Assembly (NCBI RefSeq): GCF_024585265.1 | Contig: NZ_CP036533.1 | Location: 868,001-932,000, forward strand | Length of the DNA stretch: 64,000 nucleotides | Source: Bradyrhizobium sp. WBAH42 | Lineage (GTDB): Bacteria; Pseudomonadota; Alphaproteobacteria; Rhizobiales; Xanthobacteraceae | Direction of reading: 5' to 3' | Shown here: positions 43,220 through 52,474 of the stretch, one piece after another | How the letters are laid out: every line of letters starts with the position of its first letter | Position numbering within the stretch: position 1 is the stretch's first letter | Notes under the pieces: model-generated | Database searches by the model: none | The model's input: the letters and a program-made list of their open reading frames with translations, nothing else | What the model was told of the DNA's origin: nothing | Made by a program: the position numbers and the translations under genes

Positions 43220-43942
43220 ATGTCCGTCAAACCGACCAAAGCCATGGTGCTCGCCGCAGGATTTGGCCTGCGCATGCGCCCCCTGACGGACAGGATGCCG
43301 AAGCCGATGGTGCCGGTCGCGGGCCAGCCCCTGCTCGACCACGTGCTCGACAAGCTCGGCCAGGCCGGCGTGACCGAGGCGGTGGTCAACGTGCATTACC
43401 TGCCGGACCAGATCATCGACCACGTCGCATCGCGTCAGCTTCCGCATGTCACTATCTCGGACGAACGCGACCAGGTGCTCGGCACCGGCGGCGGCGTCGT
43501 CAAGGCGCTGCCGCTGCTCGGCGATGCGCCGTTCTTCCACGTCAATTCCGACACGCTGTGGATCGACGGCGTGCGCTCGAACCTGACGCGGCTCGCCGAA
43601 AACTTCGACCCTGATCGCATGGACATCCTGCTCCTGATGGCGCCGACCGCGACCAGCATCGGCTATGGCGGCCGCGGCGATTACGGCATGCTGCCGGACG
43701 GCGCCTTGCGCAAGCGCAAGGAGAAGGAGGTCGTTCCGTTCGTCTATGCCGGCGCGGCGATCATGTCGCCGGCGATCTTTGCCGACGCGCCCAAGGGCGA
43801 ATTCTCGCTGACGAAAATGTTCGATCGCGCCAACGAGCAGGAACGGCTGTTCGGCCTGCGCCTCGACGGCGTCTGGATGCATGTCGGCACGCCCGATGCC
43901 GTGCACGCCGCGGAAGAGGCGTTTTTGGAGAGCGTGGCGTAG
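43220..43942 (+). CDS. murU: Sugar-1-phosphate nucleotidyltransferase, MurU-like
   Basis: A 240-aa nucleotidyltransferase with the N-terminal signature VLAAGFGLRMRPLTDRMPKPMVPV and the metal/sugar motif NSDTLW, as in MurU (N-acetylmuramate-1-phosphate uridylyltransferase). With the AmgK-like kinase domain 520 bp upstream, it would make UDP-MurNAc by salvage, skipping MurA/MurB. Substrate assignment is by context and family. Start ATG 43220 follows AAGGCGAAGG. Confidence 0.85.
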   Translation: MSVKPTKAMVLAAGFGLRMRPLTDRMPKPMVPVAGQPLLDHVLDKLGQAGVTEAVVNVHYLPDQIIDHVASRQLPHVTISDERDQVLGTGGGVVKALPLLGDAPFFHVNSDTLWIDGVRSNLTRLAENFDPDRMDILLLMAPTATSIGYGGRGDYGMLPDGALRKRKEKEVVPFVYAGAAIMSPAIFADAPKGEFSLTKMFDRANEQERLFGLRLDGVWMHVGTPDAVHAAEEAFLESVA

Positions 43943-43962
43943 GGGCGCTCCAGGCACGGTGC

Positions 43963-44054
43963 CGTAGGGTGGGCAAAGGCGCCCTTGCGCCGTGCCCACC
44001 ATCTCTGTCGACCGCAAAAAATGCGTGGGCACGCTTCGCTTTGCCCACCCTACG
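43963..44054. repeat. Intergenic palindromic repeat (CGTAGGGTGGGC family)
   Basis: A 92-bp second copy of the element at 23369-23466: CGTAGGGTGGGCAAAG at the left, CTTTGCCCACCCTACG at the right, with GTGCCCAC / GTGGGCAC inside. It lies between murU and addB. Confidence 0.85.
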
Positions 44055-44156
44055 AGACCTGTGCTCGTCGCACGAACAGCGGGGACTACTCGCCCATACC
44101 CATGACCATTTGACCCCGTCTCCCTATATTGCCTGATCCTTCGAATCAGGCGGCCC

Positions 44157-47100
44157 ATGCGCGTTTTCAGCGTTCCCATCTCAGTTCCGTTCCTGCGCAC
44201 GGTCGTCACGGCCCTGCTCGACGGGCGGCTGGTCGAGGGGTTCGAGGCGCGCAAGGAACCGGCGCGGCTGGCGGACGCCACGCTGTATCTGCCGACGCGG
44301 CGCGCGATGCGCGTCGTCCGCGAGATATTCCTCGACGAGATGAAGGCGGATGCCGTCGTGCTGCCGCGCATCGTTGCGCTCGGCGATATCGACGAGGACG
44401 AGCTCGCTTTCGCCGGCGAGAGCGAACAGTTTTCCGGGACCGCGCCGCTCGACATTCCGCCGCGCCTGGGCGAGCTCGAACGGCGCCTGACGCTGGCGCA
44501 GCTCGTCGCCGCCTGGGCCAAGGGCCCGGTGCTGGCGCCGCTGGTGGTCGGCGGGCCCGCCTCGACGCTGGCTCTCGCCGGCGACCTCGCGCGCCTGATC
44601 GACGACATGGTGACACGCGGCGTCGACTGGAGCGCGCTCGATGGGCTGGTGCCCGACAACCTCGACCGCTACTGGCAGCACTCGCTCGAATTCCTGCGCA
44701 TCGCCCGCATCGCCTGGCCCAATCATCTCGCCGAGATCAACCGGATCGAGCCGGCCGCGCGGCGCGATCTTCTGATCGCCGCGGAAGCGAGGCGCTTGAC
44801 CGCGCATCCAAATGGACCCGTGGTCGCGGCGGGCTCGACCGGCTCGATGCCGGCCACCGCAAAATTTCTCCATGCGGTCGCGTTGCTGCCGCATGGCGCG
44901 GTGGTGCTGCCGGGCCTCGACACCGATCTCGACGACGACGCCTGGCGCAGCATCGGTGGCGTGCGCGATGCGCTCGGCAAATTCGCGGAGCATCCGGCCT
45001 CGAACCATCCGCAATACGCCATGAATGCGCTGCTGCAGCGCTTCGGCATGAAGCGCAGCGACGTCGAAATCTTGCAGCCGCCAGCGGAAGACGGCCGCGA
45101 CCTGCTCGCGTCGGAATCGATGCGGCCTTCCGCCAAGACGGAAGTCTGGCACGACCGGCTGAAGCAGCCTGATGTCGCCGCGAAGATCGCGGGCGGCATG
45201 CAGAACCTCGCGGTGGTCGAAGCGCCCAATCCCGAGATGGAAGCACTCGCCATCGCCATCGCGATGCGCGAGGCGCGCCATCTCGACAAATCCGCAGCGC
45301 TGGTGACGCCCGACCGCGCGCTGGCGCGGCGGGTGATGGCGGCGCTGACCCGATGGGATCTCGCCTTCGACGATTCCGGCGGCGACGTGCTGATGGAAAC
45401 CTCCGCCGGCACGTTTGCGCGCCTCGCGGCAGAGGCGGCGACCAAGGGCCTGGAGCCGCCGACGCTGCTGGCGATGCTGAAGCATCCGTTATGCCGGCTC
45501 GGCCGCGCGCCGGGCGCGTGGAAGATGGCAATCGAGAGCCTGGAGCTCGCGGTGCTGCGCGGCACGCGGCCGCCTGCGGGCACCGCGGGCCTCCTGCGCG
45601 AATTCAACCGCTTCCGCGAGGAGCTGGCGAAGCTGTGGCGCAGCGAGGTCTCCGCGCTGCATCGCGCCGAGCCGCGGGCGCGCCTGAAAGCCGAGGATCT
45701 CGATCGCATCCAAGCTCTGGTCGATGCCCTGCAGAAGGCATTGGCGCCGATCGAGAGCCTGCCGCCCTCGAAGCCCTATGATTTCGCCGAGCTCGCGCAT
45801 CGGCATCGCGAGATCATGATCGAGCTGTCGCGCGACGAGCAGGGCATCCCGCTCGCCTTCGAGGATCGCGATGGTCTTGCGCTCGCCGGCGCCTTCGACG
45901 ATCTCCTGCGCGGCGGCACGACCAGCGGATTGCTGGTGCAGCTAGCGGACTACGCGGACGTCTTCCAGACCGCGTTCGGCGATCGCGCGGTGCGGCGGCG
46001 CGACAGGCCGGGCGCACGCTTGCAGATCTACGGCCCGCTGGAATCGCGCCTGATGCAGGCCGACCGCGTCATCATCGGCGGCCTGATCGAAGGTGTCTGG
46101 CCGCCGGCGCCGCGCATCGATCCCTGGCTCAGCCGGCCGATGCGGCACGAGCTCGGCCTCGATCTGCCGGAACGCCGCATCGGCCTGTCCGCCCATGACT
46201 TCGCGCAGCTGCTCGGCGGGGATGAAGTGATCCTGACGCATTCCGCCAAGGCCGGCGGCGCGCCGGCGGTGGCCTCGCGCTTCCTGCATCGGCTGGAGGC
46301 GGTGGCCGGCGACGCGCTCTGGAAGGCGGCCATTCGCGCCGGTGAGACATACGTGCAGTTCGCTGCGGCGCTCGACCAGCCCGAGGAGGTCAAACCGATC
46401 AAGCAGCCGGAGCCCCGGCCGCCGCGCGCGACACGGCCGCTCAAGATGTCCGTCACCGAGATCGAAGATTGGCTGCGCGATCCCTACACGATCTACGCCA
46501 AACGTATCTTGCGGCTCGATGCGCTCGATCCCGTCGACATGCCGCTCTCGGCCGCCGATCGCGGTTCGGCGATTCACGATGCCATCGGCGAATTCACGGA
46601 AAGCTATGCGACGCGTCTGCCGGACGATCCCGCGCGGGTGCTGCGCGCGATCGGCGAGAAGCATTTTGCGCCGCTGATGGAGCGCCCCGAGGCGCGCGCG
46701 CTGTGGTGGCCGCGCTTCCAGCGCATCGCGCGCTGGTTCGGCGAATGGGAGACGGCGCGGCGCGAGGCGATCGAGGCGATCGTCGCGGAGACCCGTGGCG
46801 AGATCTCGATCATGCTCGATAACAAGCGCAGCTTCCGCCTCTCGGCGCGAGCCGACCGCATCGAGCGCCGAAAGGGCGGCGGCTACGCCATCCTCGACTA
46901 CAAAACCGGGCAGCCGCCGACCGGCAAGCAGGTCCGCATGGGCCTGTCGCCACAGCTGACGCTGGAAGCCGCGATCCTCCGCGAGGGCGGCTTCCCTGAT
47001 ATCGACGCCGGCGCCTCCGTGAGCCAGCTCGTCTATGTCCGTCTCAGCGGCAACAACCCGCCGGGCGAGGAGCGCATCCTCGAGCTCAAGTTCAAGCCGG

Positions 47101-47303
47101 GCGACGAGCCGCAGCCGCCGGACACCGCGGCCGCAGAAGCGCGAGCCAAGCTGGAAGCGCTGATCCGCGCCTTCGAGGACGAGAACCAGCCCTATACCTC
47201 GCTGAACCTGCCGATGTGGGCGAACCGCTACGGCACCTATGACGACCTTGCCCGGATCAAGGAATGGTCCGCGGCCGGCGGATTGGGGATCGAGGAATGG
47301 TGA
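44157..47303 (+). CDS. addB: Double-strand break repair protein AddB
   Basis: AddB is the partner subunit of the AddAB helicase-nuclease that resects double-strand breaks and loads RecA. The 1048-aa protein has an inactivated helicase-like body and a C-terminal RecB-type nuclease domain with GSAIHDAIGEF, SARADRIERRKGGGYAILDYKTGQPP, where the Asp and Lys of DYKTG are catalytic. Start ATG 44157; its stop overlaps addA by two codons. Confidence 0.94.
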   Translation: MRVFSVPISVPFLRTVVTALLDGRLVEGFEARKEPARLADATLYLPTRRAMRVVREIFLDEMKADAVVLPRIVALGDIDEDELAFAGESEQFSGTAPLDIPPRLGELERRLTLAQLVAAWAKGPVLAPLVVGGPASTLALAGDLARLIDDMVTRGVDWSALDGLVPDNLDRYWQHSLEFLRIARIAWPNHLAEINRIEPAARRDLLIAAEARRLTAHPNGPVVAAGSTGSMPATAKFLHAVALLPHGAVVLPGLDTDLDDDAWRSIGGVRDALGKFAEHPASNHPQYAMNALLQRFGMKRSDVEILQPPAEDGRDLLASESMRPSAKTEVWHDRLKQPDVAAKIAGGMQNLAVVEAPNPEMEALAIAIAMREARHLDKSAALVTPDRALARRVMAALTRWDLAFDDSGGDVLMETSAGTFARLAAEAATKGLEPPTLLAMLKHPLCRLGRAPGAWKMAIESLELAVLRGTRPPAGTAGLLREFNRFREELAKLWRSEVSALHRAEPRARLKAEDLDRIQALVDALQKALAPIESLPPSKPYDFAELAHRHREIMIELSRDEQGIPLAFEDRDGLALAGAFDDLLRGGTTSGLLVQLADYADVFQTAFGDRAVRRRDRPGARLQIYGPLESRLMQADRVIIGGLIEGVWPPAPRIDPWLSRPMRHELGLDLPERRIGLSAHDFAQLLGGDEVILTHSAKAGGAPAVASRFLHRLEAVAGDALWKAAIRAGETYVQFAAALDQPEEVKPIKQPEPRPPRATRPLKMSVTEIEDWLRDPYTIYAKRILRLDALDPVDMPLSAADRGSAIHDAIGEFTESYATRLPDDPARVLRAIGEKHFAPLMERPEARALWWPRFQRIARWFGEWETARREAIEAIVAETRGEISIMLDNKRSFRLSARADRIERRKGGGYAILDYKTGQPPTGKQVRMGLSPQLTLEAAILREGGFPDIDAGASVSQLVYVRLSGNNPPGEERILELKFKPGDEPQPPDTAAAEARAKLEALIRAFEDENQPYTSLNLPMWANRYGTYDDLARIKEWSAAGGLGIEEW

Positions 47304-50300
47304 AGGCGCCGCGTCCCATCCCCGACGAAGTGCGCGCGCGGCAGGCGCGCGCCTCCGATCCAACTGCATCGGCCTTCGTCTCGGCCAATGCGGGCTCGGG
47401 CAAGACGCATGTGCTGGTGCAGCGCGTGATCCGCCTCTTGCTGTCGGGCGTACCGCCGGAAAAAATCCTCTGCATCACCTTCACCAAGGCCGCGGCCGCC
47501 AACATGGCGGAGCGCGTGTTCACCACGCTTGGCCATTGGGTGACGCTCGACGACGATGCGCTCGACGCGGCGATCCGCGCGGTCGGCATCCCGCATCCCG
47601 GCGCAAAACTGCGCCGCGACGCCCGAAAACTGTTCGCCTGCGCGCTGGAGACGCCGGGCGGGCTGAAGGTGCAGACCATCCACGCGCTGTGCACCCGCCT
47701 GCTCCAGCAATTTCCGTTCGAGGCCAATGTCCCCGCGCGCTTTGCCGTGATCGACGAGCGCGACCAGACCGACATGATGGAGCGCGCCAATCTGAAGGTC
47801 CTGCTGGAGGCCGCGCGCGATCCGGAGAGCGTCACCGGCCGCGCGCTGCTGACGGCGATGGCGAGCGCCGCTGATGTCACCTTCAAGGAGGTCGTGCGCG
47901 AGGCGTGCCTCAGCCGCGATCATTTCATGGCCTGGACCGACGAAGCCGGCAACGCGGAAGCCGCTGCCGCTCAGATGGCGGCGGTGCTGGGCGTCGACAC
48001 GAGCGATCGGATCGAGGCCGTCGAGTCGGAGATTCTCGATGGCCCGTTCCTGCCGCGCGCGCGCTGGGACGACATTGCCTTCGCGCTGGAGGACGGCAGC
48101 AAATCCGACAATGACCAGGCAGCGCGGCTGCGCGCCGCCAAGGTGTTTTCCGGCAGCGATCAGGTCGATGCCTATCTGTCCGTGTTCCTCACCGAGGACA
48201 AGCTGCCGCGCAAGGCGGTGCTGACCAAGAAGTTCTGCGATCACAATCCGTCCGTGGCCCGCCTGTTCGAAGCCGAGGCGCAGCGCCTTGCAGGGCTGAT
48301 CGAGAAGCGTCGCGCCGTGACGGTTCGCGACCGCACCGCGGCCCTGCTGCATATCGCGACGGCAGCCGCCGCGAATTACCGCCGCGAGAAGCAGGAGCGC
48401 GGCCTGCTCGACTACGACGACCTCATCGACAAGACGCTGGCGATGCTGGACCGCATCGCCTCGGGCTGGGTGCATTACAAGCTCGACCGCGGCGTCGATC
48501 ACGTGTTGATCGACGAAGCCCAGGATACCAGCCCGCGGCAATGGGACATCGTCGCGCACATCATTTCCGAGTTCACCGCCGGCGAAGGCGCCCGCGATGG
48601 GCTGAACCGCACCATCTTCGCCGTCGGCGACGAGAAGCAGTCGATCTTCTCGTTCCAGGGCGCGGCTCCCCACGAGTTCGACGCACGACGGCGTGAGCTG
48701 CATCGCAAGTTCACAGCGGCCGGGCTGAAATTCGATCCGGTCGCCTTCACCTATTCGTTCCGCTCGGGCGCAACGATCCTGCATTCGGTCGACCACGTCT
48801 TCCGCGATCCCGCGATCTACAAGAGCATCCACTCGGTGGAGATCGGCCATCCCCTGCACAACGCGCTCAGCGATGCCGGCCCGAGCGTGATCGAGCTGTG
48901 GGACCTTGCGGAGGCCGACGATCGGCAGGAGATCGAGGGCTGGCGTGCGCCGTTCGACGGCGTCGCCGTGACCAGCCCCGAGGTCAAGCTTTCCCGACGC
49001 ATCCAGGCCGAGATCAAGCGGCTGGTCGAAAGCGGCACGCTGACAGGGCACGAGGGCGAGCGTCGTCCCTTGCGCTACGGTGACATGCTGATCCTGGTGC
49101 GCCGCCGCGGCAACGCATTCGACGCCGTGATCCAGGCGCTGAAGCACGCCAGCATTCCGGTCGCCGGCGCGGACCGCCTCAAGCTCACCGAGCACATCGC
49201 CATCATCGACCTGATGAACCTTGCCGACGCGCTGCTGCTGCCGCAGGACGATCTCGCGCTCGCGGTGGCGCTGAAGAGCCCGCTGTTCGGGCTCGATGAC
49301 GACGATTTGTTCACGCTTGCCCATGACCGCAAGGGATCGCTGCGCCGCGCGCTCGGCGAGCATGCGGCCACAAGCGAGACATTCGCCACGGCGTTGCGAC
49401 GCCTGGAAGCCTGCGAAATCCGTGCCCGCGAGGAAACGCCGTTCGCGTTCTACGCCTGGCTGCTGGGCGGCGATGGCGGACGTGCGCGCATCCTGCGCCG
49501 GCTCGGCCACGAGGCCAATGACGCGCTCGACGAATTTTTGGAGCTGGCACTGAACTACGAGCGCAAGGCGCCGGCCTCGCTGCAGGGCTTCATGGCCTGG
49601 CTGCGCTCGGCCGATACCGAGGTCAAGCGCGACATGGAGATCTCGCGCGACGAGGTGCGGGTGATGACCGTGCACGGCGCCAAGGGCCTGGAGGCCTCGG
49701 TCGTGTTCATGGTCGACACCACGTCCTCGCCCGCGGACTCGCAGCGGCTGCGGCTGATCCATGTGCCGCGCGGCAATGGCGGCGAGGTCGTGGTCTGGGC
49801 CGGCCGCAAAGCTGATGATCCCAAACCCGTCGCCGAGGCGCGCAAGGCAATGCTGGAGGAGACCGAGGACGAATATCGCCGCCTGCTCTATGTCGCGATG
49901 ACGCGCGCGGCCGACCGGCTGATCGTCGGCGGCTGCATGCCCGGCAACATGAAGACGGTGCGCAAGCTGAGCTGGTACGACCTCGTCGACACTGGGCTTG
50001 CCGGCTCGGGCCTCGACAAGCAGGTGGTCGAGACGCCGCTCGGCAAGGTGACCCGGTTCGCACGCCCGGAGGATGTCGCGGCGTTGGGCGCGCCGGCGAC
50101 ATCCGCGCACCAGACCATCGCCTTGCCGGACTGGCTGCGGACACCGGCGCCGCGCGAGACCATCGACGAGGATGCTGTGCGCCCCTCGGGCCAGTCTGCC
50201 GAGGATGGCCGCAGCGTCCGACCGGGCGAATCGGTGCAATCGCGCGCGCTGGCGCTGCAACGCGGCACGCTGGTGCACCGGCTGCTGCAATCGCTGCCCG

Positions 50301-50806
50301 AGATCGCCAGCGAGCGCCGGCGCGAGGCCGCGCTCAGCTTCATGGCGCGCAACGCCTCGGACTGGCCTGAGACCGACCGCATCGCGCTGGCCGACAAGGT
50401 GCTCGCCTTGATCACGGACCCGCGTTTTGCGCCCGTCTTTGCCGCCGGCAGCCGGGCGGAGGTCGCGATCGCCGGCCGGCTGGAGTGGCCGGGCCGCACC
50501 CCCGCCCTGGTGTCGGGGCAGATCGACCGGCTGGTCGTGCGCCCCGAGGAGGTCCTGATCGTCGACTTCAAGACCAACCAGAGCCCACCCAAGAGCGCCG
50601 CCGAGGCGCCCGCCGCCTATGTCCGCCAGCTGGCGCTGTACCGGGCAGTGCTGTCGCGGCTTTATCCCCAAAAGCCCGTCCGGGCAGTCCTGCTCTGGAC
50701 CGAGGCGCTTGAATATATGGAGATTTCGGCCCCCGCGCTGGACGCGGCGCTGGCATCCCTTCATCTCGGTGTGAGCGTCCTTGACCCGGCAAGGGGCCGT
50801 TCATAG
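47297..50806 (+). CDS. addA: Double-strand break repair helicase-nuclease AddA
   Basis: AddA is the UvrD-like 3'-5' helicase and second nuclease of AddAB. The 1169-aa protein has Walker A ANAGSGKTHVL, ITFTKAAAANMAERV (motif Ia), LIDEAQDTSPRQW (Walker B), VGDEKQSIFSFQGA (motif III), MTVHGAKGLEA (motif V), LYVAMTRAADRL (motif VI) and C-terminal nuclease residues VLIVDFKTNQSP. Start ATG 47297 (MVKAPRPIP), overlapping addB; an upstream in-frame GTG at 47264 is not needed. Confidence 0.96.
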   Translation: MVKAPRPIPDEVRARQARASDPTASAFVSANAGSGKTHVLVQRVIRLLLSGVPPEKILCITFTKAAAANMAERVFTTLGHWVTLDDDALDAAIRAVGIPHPGAKLRRDARKLFACALETPGGLKVQTIHALCTRLLQQFPFEANVPARFAVIDERDQTDMMERANLKVLLEAARDPESVTGRALLTAMASAADVTFKEVVREACLSRDHFMAWTDEAGNAEAAAAQMAAVLGVDTSDRIEAVESEILDGPFLPRARWDDIAFALEDGSKSDNDQAARLRAAKVFSGSDQVDAYLSVFLTEDKLPRKAVLTKKFCDHNPSVARLFEAEAQRLAGLIEKRRAVTVRDRTAALLHIATAAAANYRREKQERGLLDYDDLIDKTLAMLDRIASGWVHYKLDRGVDHVLIDEAQDTSPRQWDIVAHIISEFTAGEGARDGLNRTIFAVGDEKQSIFSFQGAAPHEFDARRRELHRKFTAAGLKFDPVAFTYSFRSGATILHSVDHVFRDPAIYKSIHSVEIGHPLHNALSDAGPSVIELWDLAEADDRQEIEGWRAPFDGVAVTSPEVKLSRRIQAEIKRLVESGTLTGHEGERRPLRYGDMLILVRRRGNAFDAVIQALKHASIPVAGADRLKLTEHIAIIDLMNLADALLLPQDDLALAVALKSPLFGLDDDDLFTLAHDRKGSLRRALGEHAATSETFATALRRLEACEIRAREETPFAFYAWLLGGDGGRARILRRLGHEANDALDEFLELALNYERKAPASLQGFMAWLRSADTEVKRDMEISRDEVRVMTVHGAKGLEASVVFMVDTTSSPADSQRLRLIHVPRGNGGEVVVWAGRKADDPKPVAEARKAMLEETEDEYRRLLYVAMTRAADRLIVGGCMPGNMKTVRKLSWYDLVDTGLAGSGLDKQVVETPLGKVTRFARPEDVAALGAPATSAHQTIALPDWLRTPAPRETIDEDAVRPSGQSAEDGRSVRPGESVQSRALALQRGTLVHRLLQSLPEIASERRREAALSFMARNASDWPETDRIALADKVLALITDPRFAPVFAAGSRAEVAIAGRLEWPGRTPALVSGQIDRLVVRPEEVLIVDFKTNQSPPKSAAEAPAAYVRQLALYRAVLSRLYPQKPVRAVLLWTEALEYMEISAPALDAALASLHLGVSVLDPARGRS

Positions 50807-50876
50807 GTTGACCGCATGATCCCGGGCGCGATTCCAGGTCGCGCCGATTCGCTTTCAACCGAGTGAGGTACTCCCA

Positions 50877-51197
50877 ATGGCCGTTAGCAAGGTTTCCGAC
50901 GCCGATTTCGAAGCCGAAGTGCTCAAGGCGAACGGCCCCGTGGTCGTCGACTTCTGGGCCGAATGGTGCGGCCCCTGCCGCATGATCGCACCCGCTCTCG
51001 ACGAGATCGCCGGCGCGATGGGCGACAAGGTCAAGATCGTGAAGCTCAACGTCGACGAGAGCCCGAAGACCGCGTCGAAGTACGGCGTGATGTCGATCCC
51101 GACCCTCATGATCTTCAAGGGCGGCGAGATGGCCTCCCGCCAGGTCGGTGCTGCGCCGAAGGCGAAGCTGCAGCAGTGGATCACCTCCGCGGTCTGA
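50877..51197 (+). CDS. trxA: Thioredoxin
   Basis: A 106-aa classical thioredoxin with the active site WCGPC (Cys31 and Cys34), the VDFWAEW strand and cis-Pro in SIPTLMIF. It reduces protein disulfides in the cytoplasm using NADPH-thioredoxin reductase. It sits after addA, with an intrinsic terminator downstream. Confidence 0.97.
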   Translation: MAVSKVSDADFEAEVLKANGPVVVDFWAEWCGPCRMIAPALDEIAGAMGDKVKIVKLNVDESPKTASKYGVMSIPTLMIFKGGEMASRQVGAAPKAKLQQWITSAV

Positions 51198-51224
51198 TCC
51201 GCCTCTCGCAAGATTATTTTCGAC

Positions 51225-51250
51225 AACGGCCGGCGAAAGCCGGCCGTTTT
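51225..51250 (+). terminator. Intrinsic terminator after trxA
   Basis: AACGGCCGGC, GAAA loop, GCCGGCCGTT followed by TT: a strong tetraloop hairpin 27 bp after the trxA stop. Confidence 0.85.
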
Positions 51251-51290
51251 GCGTTGATGGGACGTGTTCAGCGTATGACGAGTCCCGCCC

Positions 51291-52349
51291 TTGCCTTCTC
51301 CTCCCCGAAAGCGCGACCGCAAGCCCACCTCTCTCGCCGCAATGGAGGCGCGTTCGGTCAACGAGATTCCGCGCGGCAAGGAATGGCAATATGAACCCAA
51401 GTGGGACGGCTTCCGCTGCCTGCTGTCGCGGAGCGGCAGCAAGGTCGATCTGCGCTCCAAATCCGGCGAAGACCTCGCGCGCTATTTCCCGGAGGTCGTC
51501 GCCGCGGCCTTGGAGCTGAAGGCCGACCGCTTCACGCTCGACGGCGAGATCGTCGTGCCGCACGGCAAGAGCTTTTCCTTCGACGCGCTGCTGCAACGCA
51601 TCCATCCGGCGGCAAGCCGCGTGAAGAAGCTCTCGCAGGAGACGCCGGCGCTCTACCTCGTCTTCGATCTGCTCGCGACATCCAGAGAGAAAGGTCTGGC
51701 CGAGAAGACGCTGCGCGAGCGCCGGCCGGCGCTGGAAGTCTTTGCGAAAGCCAATCTCAGGGGCAGCCTCTTCCGTCTCTCGCCGACGACGATGAGCTAC
51801 GCCACGGCAAACAAATGGCTGGCGCAATCCGGCGGCGGCTCGGACGGCGTCATCGCCAAGCGGATCGACCTGCCCTACCAGGGCGGAAATCGCGATGGCA
51901 TGCAGAAGATCAAGAAATTTCGCAGCGCCGATTGCGTGGTCGGCGGCTTCCGCTATGCCACCAACAAGATCGCCGGCCGGAACGTCGTCGGCTCGCTGCT
52001 GCTCGGGCTCTACGACGATGACGGCCTGCTGCACCATGTCGGCTTCACTTCGGCGATCAAGGCTGAGGCGAAGCCTTCTCTGACCGATCGGCTCGAAGCG
52101 CTGATCGGCGAGCCCGGCTTCACCGGCAACGCGCCGGGCGGGCCGAGCCGCTGGTCGACCGAGCGTTCCGCAAAGTGGTGTCCGCTGAAGCCGAAGCTGG
52201 TGATCGAGGTCTGCTACGACCATTTCAGCGGCGAGCGTTTTCGCCACGGCACCTCGATCCTGCGCTGGCGTCCCGACAAGGCGCCGCGGCAATGCACCTT
52301 CGAGCAGCTGAAGCAGAAGGCGGCCGATCCGATGAAGCTGTTGAAGTGA
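51291..52349 (+). CDS. Stand-alone ATP-dependent DNA ligase (LigC-like)
   Basis: A 352-aa ATP-dependent ligase: catalytic Lys37 in EPKWDGFRC (motif I), RSKSGEDL, LDGEIVV (motif III), DGVIAKRID (motif IV), KIKKFRSADCVVGGF (motif V), and a C-terminal OB fold with a RHGTSILRWRPDK end. It lacks the polymerase and nuclease domains of LigD, so resembles LigC/LigC-type ligases used in repair. The start is uncertain: TTG 51291 is shown; ATG 51342 (MEARSVNEIP) would put the Lys at residue 20. Confidence 0.86.
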   Translation: MPSPPRKRDRKPTSLAAMEARSVNEIPRGKEWQYEPKWDGFRCLLSRSGSKVDLRSKSGEDLARYFPEVVAAALELKADRFTLDGEIVVPHGKSFSFDALLQRIHPAASRVKKLSQETPALYLVFDLLATSREKGLAEKTLRERRPALEVFAKANLRGSLFRLSPTTMSYATANKWLAQSGGGSDGVIAKRIDLPYQGGNRDGMQKIKKFRSADCVVGGFRYATNKIAGRNVVGSLLLGLYDDDGLLHHVGFTSAIKAEAKPSLTDRLEALIGEPGFTGNAPGGPSRWSTERSAKWCPLKPKLVIEVCYDHFSGERFRHGTSILRWRPDKAPRQCTFEQLKQKAADPMKLLK

Positions 52350-52354
52350 CGCGG

Positions 52355-52469
52355 TCTCGTGCCCCGGGCGCAGCGCGAAGCGCTGCAGAGCCGGGGCCCA
52401 TGTCGCGGCATTCTGGGTCCCGGCTCTGCGGCTCATCGCTTGCGCGATGCGCTTTGTCCGGGACATGAG
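52355..52469. repeat. Intergenic palindromic repeat (CTCGTGCCCCGG family)
   Basis: A 115-bp element: TCGTGCCCCGGGCGCAGCG at the left and TGTCCGGGACATGAG at the right, with CCGGGGCCC / GGGTCCCGG inside. Related to copies at 53230-53358 and 31678-31814. Lies between the convergent ligase and phosphoesterase genes. Confidence 0.8.
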
Positions 52470-52474
52470 AGGTT

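Noticed and set aside
47237..50764. Very long antisense frame opposite addA (1175 codons)
   Set aside because: It mirrors addA codons in a GC-rich gene; its composition is His/Asp/Arg/Gly-heavy with no domain. The same holds for the frames opposite pnp (15790-18105), infB (11361-13436) and nusA (8867-10489).
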